Of a stretch of DNA of 64,000 bases, positions 29,803-40,593 are shown one piece after another (position 1 is the stretch's first letter; every line of letters starts with the position of its first letter). The position numbers and the translations under genes are program-made. The DNA is from Saccharum officinarum (taxonomy: Eukaryota > Streptophyta > Magnoliopsida > Poales > Poaceae), in contig CM036159.1 in assembly GCA_020631735.1 (NCBI GenBank), forward strand, positions 24,299,816 through 24,363,815, read 5' to 3'. The notes beneath the pieces are model-generated. The model made no database searches. It was not told where the DNA came from and worked only from the letters and a program-made list of their open reading frames with translations.

Positions 29803-31260
29803 CTTGAAAACAAAATCCATAGGTTAAATCAAGTGCCCCAAACAAGCATTTCCTCTTCATTCCCGTACTGCATAGGGCTAACAAATTGGAGTGGCTGGAG
29901 CGAGGCCCATGTGCGCGGCGCGGATGGTGCCCAAAGTCACGCGCAGCGCGGACCACGCCTGTGCCCGGCCGGGAAGCACGGGAGTAGGATGCAAGGTGCC
30001 CGAGACGAGATGACGTCACACGTCGTATCCCCGCGGATCGCACGCCGCTGGACAGGACGACAGCAGCGAAGAAGCCGGGCACCCTAGTCCACCACATATG
30101 GTAGTGTCACGGCCGCACGGCGTGCTGACCTGCCGGCGCCAGGGACACACCCACCGACTCACCGAGCGCGGACGGCCGCGTTTTCTTTGCAGGTGTGGTT
30201 TTCCGTGGTTGCGTGCCCAGCAGGCCCCCACCACCCGTTGTCCCGTCCACCTGCGTCACGCGGCGAGGCTCTGCTTCTGCTTGCTGCGGTGCTGCTTGCG
30301 TCGGGCTGGCGCTGCTTGCCCAGCGCGCCGCGCAGGCAGGCAGCCCACACCCCACAGCAGGGCGGCAAGGAGATCGCGGCGGGCTCGCCATCGCCCATGC
30401 CCCATAGATGGTTAGCTGCGCCAGCGGACAGTGGCGCGACTCGCGAGGCTGTGTACAAGTGTAGTACAGTAGTGGCGGCGAGCACTGTTGGGATCATAAC
30501 GGATAGTTAGGCAGGGACTAGAAATTATAGAGACTAAAGAGGAACTAAAAGGGGACTAAATAACCCGTTTGGTTCCAGAGACTAAAGGCTGAATAAAGAC
30601 CAAAACATCACTCACTTTAACTTCTATGTTGCCCTTCACTGCAGCCATCGGAGAGGGGAGGGGAGGGCCGCCACCACCGGCACAGCCATCGGAGGGGGAG
30701 GGGAGCCCGTCGTCGCAGCCATCGAAGAGGAGAGGGGAGGGCCGCCACCGCCTAGGGAGCCTCAGGCGGGCTCGGCCGTCAGGGCAACGCCGGCGAGCCT
30801 AAGGCGAGCGCAGCCGTCGGGGCGGCGCATCGGGCGGGCGCGGGGTGCGTCGAGCGGGGCGGGGTGGAGCGCGAGAGGAGAGGGAGGGAGGGGTATGGGC
30901 TGTAAAGTTGGTCCATTAGTCCCAGTAAGCCTCTCCCAAGGAACTAGTCGATAGAGACAAAAAAATCCCTCCTATCAAAAAGTTGATGGTTAAAACATTA
31001 GCAGAGCCTGGCATCTGTGGCGGCTGCGCCGGAAGAGAAAACTTTGCAATTAGAACCGGTAATGTTAAGCAGATCATGATTAAAATCTTGATTGGCCTTT
31101 CGGCAAGTCCAACCGGCGAAAGTTTTTTTTTGTTAATGTATTCGAAGTGGAAGGAGAAATTATATTTGATTGGCATTCCAACTCGTGTGCCTCACCCGGT
31201 GCCTAGCGCATCACATGGATGGACTACCACGGTCACATCTCTCTCAAGCGTATAGATCTA
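29803..31260. other. GC-rich then AT-rich non-coding DNA
   Basis: 29900-30490 is GC-rich with overlapping open frames but no recognisable domain. 30640-30900 is a purine-rich repeat (GCAGCCATCGGAGAGGGGAG units). 30498-30600 (GGGACTAAATAACCCGTTTG, GAGACTAAA) looks like a TE end; a reverse counterpart (TTGGTCCATTAGTCCCAGTA) lies at about 30910. That could bound a small element, but no target duplication was found. Confidence 0.4.
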
Positions 31261-31299
31261 GTGTGTGCGTGTGGTGTGGTGTGTGTGGTGTGGTGTGAG
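31261..31299. repeat. TG/GTGTGGT microsatellite
   Basis: Interrupted run of GTGTGGTGTGGTGTG units. Confidence 0.85.
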
Positions 31300-32056
31300 T
31301 TGAAGCATGAGTTCAGATACTACCACTTATACGTGGGTCCTAAACTCCTGATGCAGTGATGGCGCCATCACCTCCACCTCTGATAACCGGAATGTGGGGC
31401 TGCACTGCAATGAGCAGCAGAACTGATCCACCATCCCCATGACTTGATTTGGCAATGAAAGACAATCCCTTTCATGTTTACCGTTATCTGCCTGCGTCTG
31501 CCTAGGCCGGTTCTACTATCAACGTCTCCTAGGAGAGCATGATGTCGTCCGACCTAGGTAGCCTAGGCAGAGTTCTTCTGGAGAAACTCACAGAGTGAGG
31601 GGGAACACCTTTGACGACGCTTCCAAGGAAGGCATCAGCACACAATAGTGTCGCCATCGTCAGCTCTTGCAAAGGACGACCAAGGCTTTCGTACATCGAC
31701 ACTCACCTCACCCCGGCAAAAAGGGCAACATAGCATCACCCCATAGCAATGCTAGCCCATGTGAGCACATTACCGTAGGTGCCCACCGCAACACAGTCCC
31801 ACAAGGCAACAAATGCCGTAAAACCGAGGATGCTCGCTGTGTACCGCCACCGCAACACCAACCAAAGTATGGGGCCACTGTGGCCGGAGACAGGACCAAC
31901 AAAGGCGTAGAGAAAGGCCCCCTCTCAACCATGCAAAAGCCATGGCACCTTTTGTGCTCCCACCGAGCAGCCCAAACACCGCCTCACACATGGATGAGAC
32001 CGCCACAAAACAAGCCTGAGTAGCCCCACCGTCCCAGGGGCATAGCTTCCCACTCC
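31300..32056. other. No gene recognised
   Basis: Moderately GC-rich, with a 118-codon plus frame (31667-32023) and an overlapping 110-codon minus frame. Neither shows a known domain, and the region looks like degraded retroelement sequence. Confidence 0.4.
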
Positions 32057-32319
32057 CAGAGACGGAACCAGGGGGGCTAGCAGGGGCCATGGCCCCCAGC
32101 ACAGTAAGTTTCCTTTAATACCTATATAAATATATGAATTTACAGCTAAAAAATATCAATTTTCACCTATTTTTTATTCAAATATTATGATTTTGGTTAT
32201 AAATAGTGTAAAATATTTTAAAAGTTGTTGAATCATATAATTACATATATTTTAGAACACTAAAAAATATGATCATATTTGTTTGGCCCCCCTAGTCAGA
32301 ATCGCTGGTTCCGTCTCTG
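32057..32319. mobile_element. hAT MITE
   Basis: Starts CAGAGACGGAACCAG and ends CTGGTTCCGTCTCTG, perfect 15-bp inverted repeats. A perfect 8-bp target duplication, CCCACTCC, flanks it (32049-32056, 32320-32327). It is 263 bp long with an AT-rich interior. Confidence 0.92.
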
Positions 32320-32704
32320 CCCACTCCGCCCCGCCACCTCCGAAGCGAGCCCAGCAAATCCAAAATAAGAACTGTGAATCTAGACCATAGCGACGCGGAT
32401 CCACCATCCCGTGGTCCATAGAACCACCAGTAGACCACAAGCCATGGGTGATTGCGGCATTGGGCAGGACGTTGAGGTCGGCGTTAAGTGCGGCGAGCGT
32501 GGAGGAGAGAGGAGGAGGCCTGCCGGTTTGGATGAAGAAGAGACTGGGTGAATTTTTTTATTCATGTGGATCCATCCAGCTTATATGGATTCAACGTTTG
32601 TTCTATACATTGGGACTATTTTAACAAGTAATACTAAATCGTTGTTTAGAATCAAGGTTGAACCTAGATATTGCAGATGTCCTAACCAATCATGCCCTAG
32701 TCAC

Positions 32705-32709
32705 CTCGC
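32705..32709. repeat. Target duplication CTCGC, left
   Basis: The same CTCGC lies directly after the other LTR at 43114-43118, so the retroelement between them inserted as one unit. Confidence 0.9.
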
Positions 32710-35229
32710 TGTAGGGTCGAGATGGCGGGCTAGAGGGGGGGTGAATAGTCCTTTCTAAAATTAATCGCGTCGGCAAACCGAAACAAATGCGGAATTAAAA
32801 CTATCGGTCTAGCCAAGACTACACCCCTCTATCTAAGTTCACAAGCACCTCACAAAGATCCTAAATATGTAACTAAGGTGCTTTTCTTAGCAAGAGCTCT
32901 CCTAAACAATTCTAGAGCAAGGTCACACAAACCTATGCACTAGTACTTTAGCAAAGCCGGGGAGCTCCTACACAATTCTAGTAAGCAAAAGCACGAAGCC
33001 ACCTATGCTCACTAGCAATGCTCAATAGCAAGGCAACTAATGCCAAACTAGAGAGCGCAAATTACTTAGCTACACAAACTAAGCAATATGACTAACAAGG
33101 TTACACAAACCAAATTAGCCACGCAACGGGAGCTACTTCTATGCTACACAAGCAAGAAGGTAACTAGCTAACTACACAAGCAAACTAGTTACAAGAGCAA
33201 CTACACAAGCACAAATATATGAATGTAAATACAAGCTTGTGAATCGAAAGCAAACCACCGAGAAGATGTACACAATGTTGACACGGCGGTTTTTCACCGA
33301 GGTTCACTTGGTTGCCACCAAGCTAGTCCCCGTTGTGGCGATACACCCACTTGATGGATCACGAGCTAATTGACTATCAAGAGTCAAACCCTCAGCGGGT
33401 GCCGCACATCCACTCTCAAGATGAGGATCCTCCAAGCCACGAGCTTTACTAGAGTTGCTCTTCGCGATCCCCGCGGGGTGAGCACAATCCCCCTCACAAA
33501 TCCTCCTCCGGAGCCACGCACAATCTCCACGCGTGCTTCAACGGAGTCGCAAGCCACCAAGCCGTCTAGGAGGTGGCAACCTCCAAGAGTAACAAGCACC
33601 ACCGGCTTGCAACACGATCACCTAGTGCCACTCGATGCAATCCTCTCGATGCAACGCACTAGAATCGCTCTCTCACTCGATCCGATGAACACTATCAAGC
33701 ATGAGTGAGTTAGAGGGCTTCCAAGCACTACCACATAAGCCACCAAGGCCAAAGTGTGCTCAGCTGCCGGCCAAGGCCGGCCAAGGCATCTATTTATAAC
33801 CCCACGGTCAAATAGAGCCGTTACCCCTTCACTGGGCAGATTTCGGGACGACCGGACGCGCCGGTCGTAACTGACCGAACGCGCTCAGCCGCGTCCGGTC
33901 GCCCTGCGACGTCCACGTGTCCCTCAAATTTCAAATGCGACTGTTAGATCCTCCAACGGTCACTGCGCGCCAACGGTCAAACGCTATGACCGGACGCGCT
34001 GCTCAACCGACCGGACGCGCCGGTCGCACAGCACCGCGCGCGCGAAGCAACGACCGGACGCGCTCCTCGCAACGACCGGACGCGCCGATCCGCACAGCAT
34101 CCGCGCCCGCGAAACAACGACCGGACGCGACAGTGCCAGCGTCCGATTAGAGTCCAGTAAGCACCTTCAACGATCGGACGCGTCCGATCATGTGTGACCG
34201 GACGCGCCCCGCGTCCGATCGTCCTCTGCGAACCTCAGATCCTTCTGGGCGCATGACCGGACGCGCCGGTCCCGCGAGTGACCGGACGCGCCGGTTACAA
34301 ACCCTAACACCCGTGTCTGCGCAGTACTGACCGGACGCGTCCGGTCATACCATGACCGCGTCCGGTGCAGCGTCCGGTCACCTCTGTGACCTCCGTTCGC
34401 CTCCGTTTCTTTTCCGACTTCCGGCGCAGTAGAAAATAGGCATTTCACTTCTCCAAAAAGCGCCGAATCCCGCCTCGCAAGCTCGGCGGGAGGGAGAGAG
34501 GAACCCAAACCCCTCTCTACCGCTAAAACTTCATCGCCTTCGTAAATGTGCCAACACCAACAAGTGATCACCACCTTGTGCACGTGTGTTAGCATTTTCA
34601 TAATCATTTTACCGAAGGAGTTAACCACTCAACTTGCCACGCCACTCGATCCTAGCAACGATGCATAGTTAGATCACATGAGTGGCACTAGATGACCGAT
34701 ATGCAAACAAGTTTGCCCCTCTTGATAGTACGACCATCTATCCTAAACCCGGTCATAAACTTCTCTACACACCTATGACCGGTGAAATGGAAATGCCCTA
34801 GGTTATACCTTTGCCTTGCGCATTCCACTCCATCTCCTTCGACGTTGATGCAACACATGCACCAACCATATCACAAATGATATGATCCACTTCATATCAT
34901 CATGTGACCTTGGTCCATCGATCTTGACCTCACTTGCTCTTCACCATTGCGTCGGTCCATCGGCGCCAAGTCTTGCTCAAGCTTCACCGCCTCGCGGTCC
35001 ATCGCTCCAAAGCCTCCGACTTGCCCTTCACACTTGCAACCGGTCCATCAAGCCAAGCCTCATCTTGATCTTCGCCACCTTGGTCACATGACTCCATGTC
35101 ATGTCTCATATGCAATGAGCTCCTTCATGACACCATCACATGTGGACTAATCTCCTGTGTATCTCACATAACCACATATTAGTCCACCTAAGTTGTCACT
35201 CAATTACCAAAACCAAACTTGGGCTTTCA
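32710..35229 (-). repeat. 3' LTR of retrotransposon (element on minus strand)
   Basis: Starts TGTAGGGTCGAG, ends GGGCTTTCA (TG...CA), 2520 bp, the same length as the LTR at 40594-43113. I noticed only three base differences between them. A TATA-like TTATAAATA lies on the minus strand near 33790-33800. The middle part is packed with GACCGGACGCG repeats. Confidence 0.95.
33840..34385. repeat. GACCGGACGCG repeat cluster in 3' LTR
   Basis: About 17 copies of GACCGGACGCG or its reverse CGCGTCCGGTC occur in under 550 bp. Many form palindromes such as GACCGGACGCGTCCGGTC. The twin cluster is at 41724-42269 in the other LTR. Confidence 0.9.
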
Positions 35230-35245
35230 ATCTCCCCCTTTTTGG
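35230..35245 (-). promoter_or_regulatory. Polypurine tract
   Basis: On the minus strand CCAAAAAGGGGGAGAT lies directly before the 3' LTR, the place for second-strand priming. Confidence 0.85.
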
Positions 35246-38200
35246 TAATTGATGACAACTCTACAAAGATATGGAAATTAAATTCTTTTAGACTTTATGC
35301 CACTTATCCAACATTTAAGCTCTATGTTAGGATTTGGATAAGCATCATAAAATCCAACTTGGTAGTGATAACTCTCCCTACATATGTGCTCAAATGGTTT
35401 GGTTTCAAGCTTGCACATATGCATTAATATAAAATTTGTGGGAGGGTTAGCACTACTAAGTGATGCTAAGATGTATAGAATAAACCTTTGTAGTTCGATA
35501 CCATTTGATAGCTCGATATCATTTGAAAATCACAAGTTTGCCATCATCCTTAGCATCATGAATAGCTAGACATCAAAAATACTAGAAACCCCGTGAGATC
35601 AACATTATAAGTAAGGTTCTAGTTTTTTATGATAAACATAAGTCTAGCTATCATCCTATGCATGCTAGTTATCATATCATCATTCAAGTTCTATAACTAG
35701 CATACACCACACAAGCATGCATGTTAAATAAAAACTTATGCAATGCTAGCAAGCACATGAATATGCACAAGTCAAATGCAACCAATCAATGTTCATGAGC
35801 TTGCTCCCCCTACTTGTGTGCTTCTCTTGTCCAAGAATTTTGATCCTTCTCTTTTCTTCATTGTTGCTCCCTCTTTGTCCATTTTCATGTCCAAACCCCA
35901 TCTTCTCATGATGTCCCCAAACCCTAAACCCCTCTCTTGGTGCATTGACATATCTTTGTTCCAACTTCTCCCCCTTTGTCATCAATTTTCATAAAGGGTG
36001 TATTTCTTATTAATACAAAGGCTTACATTGGGGTAGATGGTTGAGACTTGAATATTGCGTTGTTGATGGACATCACTGCACATGTTGGAATGACATTACT
36101 TGTATGTTGCTCTTAAGATACCACTTAGGATCTTTGACCTTGATACCATTAGGTGGGGCTCCTCCTCCTATGTCATAGCATGGGTCATTCACTTGATAAT
36201 CTTGAGCTCTTGTGTGTGAGGAAACTTTCTTCATTTGATGATTACTTAAAGTTGAGGATCACTTGTGGAACCACGGTCTTGTATAAATGATATCATGTGT
36301 AGAAATACCACGAATAAATGTGTGATACCAATTTGAAGAATCCTCTATCATGGAACCACTTGTAGGATTTGTCAATATGATCTTTTCTTGAACATTTGCT
36401 TTCTTCATGAGTACCATTTGTAGGATATCACTTGTAGATCATGATCTAGACACCACTTGTAAATACCAATTGAAGAAATATTTTGAGTCTAGATACCATT
36501 TGAAACACCCTAGATATCCATTTGCATTGTTGTCTTGTGCTTGTACCCATATCATTGTTATGAGCTTCTAGTATGACTTGAACTAAGTTGATTTGCCTAA
36601 GATTCTAAGTCCGGTTTGATCCAATGACAAGCTTCTTCTCATACTAAGGGTTATCTTGCCAATGTTGTACTTGTCACTTGTTAGCAATCCAAACTAGATC
36701 AAGTACTTGGGTTCACTAGCTCATGAACAAATTCATACACATACCACTAGATCATTTAAACAATTCAAGCAATAGTGGTAGACTATGAATTTAAATATTT
36801 TATTTGTTATGCATGATCCTAGTAAGCATGTACTATATGCACTAATCGCATACTAGTAAGGGATGAAATGATCATGCACATTACAATGATACCTTTGTTA
36901 TATTGGAGTAGAGGATAGTCACATAGATTCCAATTCATTACTCCAATAGCAATGTGAAGTCCAATTTATAAGCTTGGTGAAGACCAATCATTATAGAGAA
37001 ATCCATTCTTCACCCATATGAAATGAGAACCACTAATAATCAAGTGCATTATCTCTTGTTGTGGTTGGCTTGCTTTTTCTCTTTGATCAATGCTTGCATC
37101 AGAGAGGTACTTATGATACCAATTTTATAACTATGACTAGCTCTCTTTTGGGTGTTGCTTGCTTTTCTTGATCAACCCTATTGATTGCTTCAATTAAGCA
37201 TCTCAAATATCCCTTGAATTCATCACTTCCATGTTAGCCTTCCAAGCCGGTGCTCGGTTTACCCACCCATGGGCGGCAAGCCCCCTCAGCAGGGAGAAGT
37301 GACCTCTCTCCAAAGAACCATCCTTGACACTTACTTGAATTGCCTTTGATTGATTGATCTATGGACTTAACTTTATGAGTAACCTTGAATTATTCTTTAA
37401 GTCCTTTTCTTTCTACCAAATGATCTCCAATTATTACTAGAACTTGAACCTCATCTTCATCTTGAGTTTGATCTTCATTTTCAAATTTGAGTACCAAATT
37501 TGTACACTAAGTACATTCCACAATCAATGCCCTTGTACTCATTTCTTGTCATGCTTCTAGATCAATTCAAAACCAAACTTAGGTGCCTCAGACACTTATA
37601 AATATATTTCCAACTTGAGGACCTTTCACTTAAAGTGACTCTAGATCAATCCAATAATTGTCACTTTTCTGGCAGATTCTGTACCCTTCAAAGAATAATT
37701 CATATCTCCCAATATACAGAACCAAATGCCATAAAATTTGGTGGAGATGTGATTCACTAAGTCATCTAGCAGCTGTAAACATTTGAGATTCATTTGACAT
37801 CTAGATTGCTACCAGATTTTAAATCTTCCACCACTGCTACATGCTGAAAACTGCTGCACTATAGCTGACAAGATGTATTCTAAAGCCGAAGCATCTCTTA
37901 TCCAATTCTCATGAAATTTGTACAGCATCTTATAACATAAGTCTAGAGCATGCATACCAAAATTCATACCAATCCAAGTAGATTTGATCATCCAAACTCA
38001 GACTTGATCACTGCTAGCTCAGATTTTCAACTTTGGACAGATTTCAATACATTGAGCTATACTTCATCAAATATGAATCAACCTTGAAACTAACTTGTTT
38101 GAATACTTTCACAAGACATATATCCATCCAATCCACTTACTAAATGTCATCTCATGAATTTATCCAACACAAATCAATTCAAACTTGATTACTTAAACAT

Positions 38201-38544
38201 TTAATCCATTCAAACATCTCATAGCAAGCAACATTGCATATATATCCAATTCAATCAACTCATATGCATCCAAGTGAAATGATCAACAAATGATATACCT
38301 TGGTTAGCTCATGATCATCCAATAGCAAGCTTTCAACTTGAATATTTGCAAGCCATCAAATATATCCAATAAATCACCACAATTTTTAATATTGCACTTG
38401 TATGTTGTAGCACTTGGACTTCACTTATTTTGACTTGGCATTGGGATTGGATATGCATTGAGCTTCATAACTTGACTCAATATATGATAAACAAAATGAA
38501 ACCAATTGAATCAAGCCTCCAATGCCGATGGTACCTACAAACAA
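35246..38544 (-). other. Internal non-coding region of the retrotransposon
   Basis: AT-rich, with no frame of useful length and no pol motif seen on the minus strand. Degenerate words such as ACCACTTGTAG and GATACCATTTG recur between about 36100 and 36500. Replacement of pol by unrelated filler is typical of non-autonomous LTR elements. Confidence 0.7.
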
Positions 38545-40542
38545 TCATCCACTTTTTGATGGTACCCAAACAAGTTTGGGTCCTCTCAAGTTAGGAGCAA
38601 CATACTTAGGCAAAGCCTTAGTATGGGTAGCGGGATGTTTTGCAATAGCAACAATAGAGGTACCATTTACATCCTTTCTAAGCACATTAGTATCATCAAT
38701 TGAAATATGCTTAGAAGTGTTACCTAGGGGACATGAATGTGCCATGTGTCCCCTTTCCCGGCATGAATACCATCTTCTCTTTGATTGAGCCTTTTCTTCA
38801 TTGCTCATGTGATGCTTTTCATTGCCTTGCCTCTCATGAGTTGCTTGAGCCTTCCTCTCAAGCTTGGTAGGACACCCCGAGGCAAAGTGTCTCATATCTT
38901 CACACTTGAAGCACTTGATGTGAGTCAAATCTCTCTTCTTGTCTTCAATCTTGCTCATCATCTTGGCATCTTGGATTTGCATTGGATGCCTTCCTCTTCC
39001 ACCCCTTCTTGTTTTCTTCTTCTTCTTCAAGTCACCATCATCATCCTTGTGGTTGATCTTGACTTGAGATTGGGGTGTGGTTTCTTGCTCAACTTGTGGC
39101 TTTGGTTGAGGCTCTTTTTGTTGCTTCACTAGTTTCTTGGTTGGGCACATTGAGGTGAGATGACCCCAAGTGCGACACTTGAAGCACTTGACATGCTTGA
39201 GCCTCTCTTCTTCTTTCTTCAACTTGAGCTTTTCTTCATTAGGGCAACCATTTGCAAGATGTCCCATTTCATGGCATTTAAAGCACATAAAATGAGAGAG
39301 CTTCTCTTGTTCTTGCTTCTTCATTTTCTTGCCCTTGTTCTTGTTGAAGCCAATGCCACTCTTGTCACCATAGCTTCTTTGAGTCTTTATTATGTGCTCA
39401 AAGGTGACTTTTGAGTTGTAGCACCTCTCTAACTTATTGCTCAATTTCTTCACTTCACTTTTGAGCTCATTGTTCTCCTTCAAAATGTTAGTCTCACAAG
39501 ACATAGAAGTAGAACAAGCATTTAAATGTGAAGAACATGGCATATCTAATAAATCATCACAAGAGGTGGATACATGCTTCTTGCCTACATCACAAGGGTT
39601 AGTAACATTTTGCAATTGATCATTTGATCCATGTGATGAGCTCTCATTAATTTTAATTTTCTTTAATAACATCTTAAAGAGAGAAGCATGTTCTTGTACC
39701 AAATTATCATGAGCAACACTAAGTTCCTCATGAGACAATTTTAGCTCCTCATGTGAACAAGTAGTAACATAAAGTAGATGCTTTTGTTGTTCACATGTGG
39801 TTTTTAGAAATGAGTTTTCATTTTCCAATTTCATGGTTTTAGCTTTCTCATTTTCTAAAGACGTGTTCATGCTAGCAAGTCTACTAACAAGCTCATCATA
39901 TGAATCAACATGATCAATCACATTATCATTTGATACCTTTGTGTCACCTAGTGACATGAAGCAATGTGATGTAGTGGATGGGCTTGTAGTAGCATCATCA
40001 AGGCCCGAGCATGAACCAACGTTGTCACCATCAAGTGTGCTTGGGGTAGAAACATCACTTGCAACACTTGATGCATCATCACCATCCTTGTCAAGTGAAC
40101 TTGTGGTAGATCGATCATCATCATCACTTGACCATGAGGTGGAGCAATCCTCCACAACCATCGTGTTGTGGTTATGCTCAACATCATCATGTGCAACCTC
40201 CTTGGGCTTGACATCATCGTCATCATCGGTGATAGCTCCATACTTTTCATTGAGATAGGCCCATATCTCATGAGCGGATTTGAGGTCCATGATCTTACCA
40301 AAGATGATATCATCCAAAGATCTATACATGATGTTAGTAGCTTGGATGTCAAGATCTAGGCATTTCTCTTGTGCTTGAGTTAGATTATCTTCATCCAACA
40401 CATGAGAAAAGCCTACATCTACCATCCACCACATTTGAGGGCAAATAAACTTAAAATTGCATATCATCCAATTTTTTCATCGTGTAAAGTGTGTGCCATC
40501 AAACATGTGAGGACAATCAACATCTAGTCCATATTCCGCCAT
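38545..40542 (-). pseudogene. Retrotransposon gag-like protein with CCHC zinc knuckles
   Basis: The leader ATG is at 40542 (MAEYGLDVDCPHMFDGTHF), but an in-frame TGA lies at codon 22 (40477-40479). The long frame then runs from the ATG at 40467 to 38545 (640 codons). It shows a copia-type capsid region (LDLDIQATNIMYRSLDD, AHEIWAYLNEKYG), an acidic Ser/Asp-rich linker, a probable coiled coil rich in Glu/Asn/Lys/Leu, then zinc knuckles CFKCHEMGHLANGC, CFKCRTWGHLTSMC and CFKCEDMRHFASGC. A fourth knuckle, WYSCRERGHMAHSC, lacks its first Cys. It ends LVWVPSKSG, close to where protease would begin. Protein from the downstream ATG would lack the first residues of the capsid domain. Confidence 0.85.
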
Positions 40543-40579
40543 CCTCTCGGGTCGGTGAAGACCACAAATGAGAGATCGA

Positions 40580-40591
40580 GCTCTGATACCA
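40580..40591 (-). promoter_or_regulatory. Primer-binding site for initiator tRNA-Met
   Basis: The minus strand reads TGGTATCAGAGC two bases inside the 5' LTR, the standard plant retroelement PBS. Confidence 0.95.
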
Positions 40592-40593
40592 AT

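Noticed and set aside
39941..40352. Frames of 63-134 codons overlapping the retroelement gag
   Set aside because: They are shadows of the gag frame in its Ser/Asp/Thr-rich linker.
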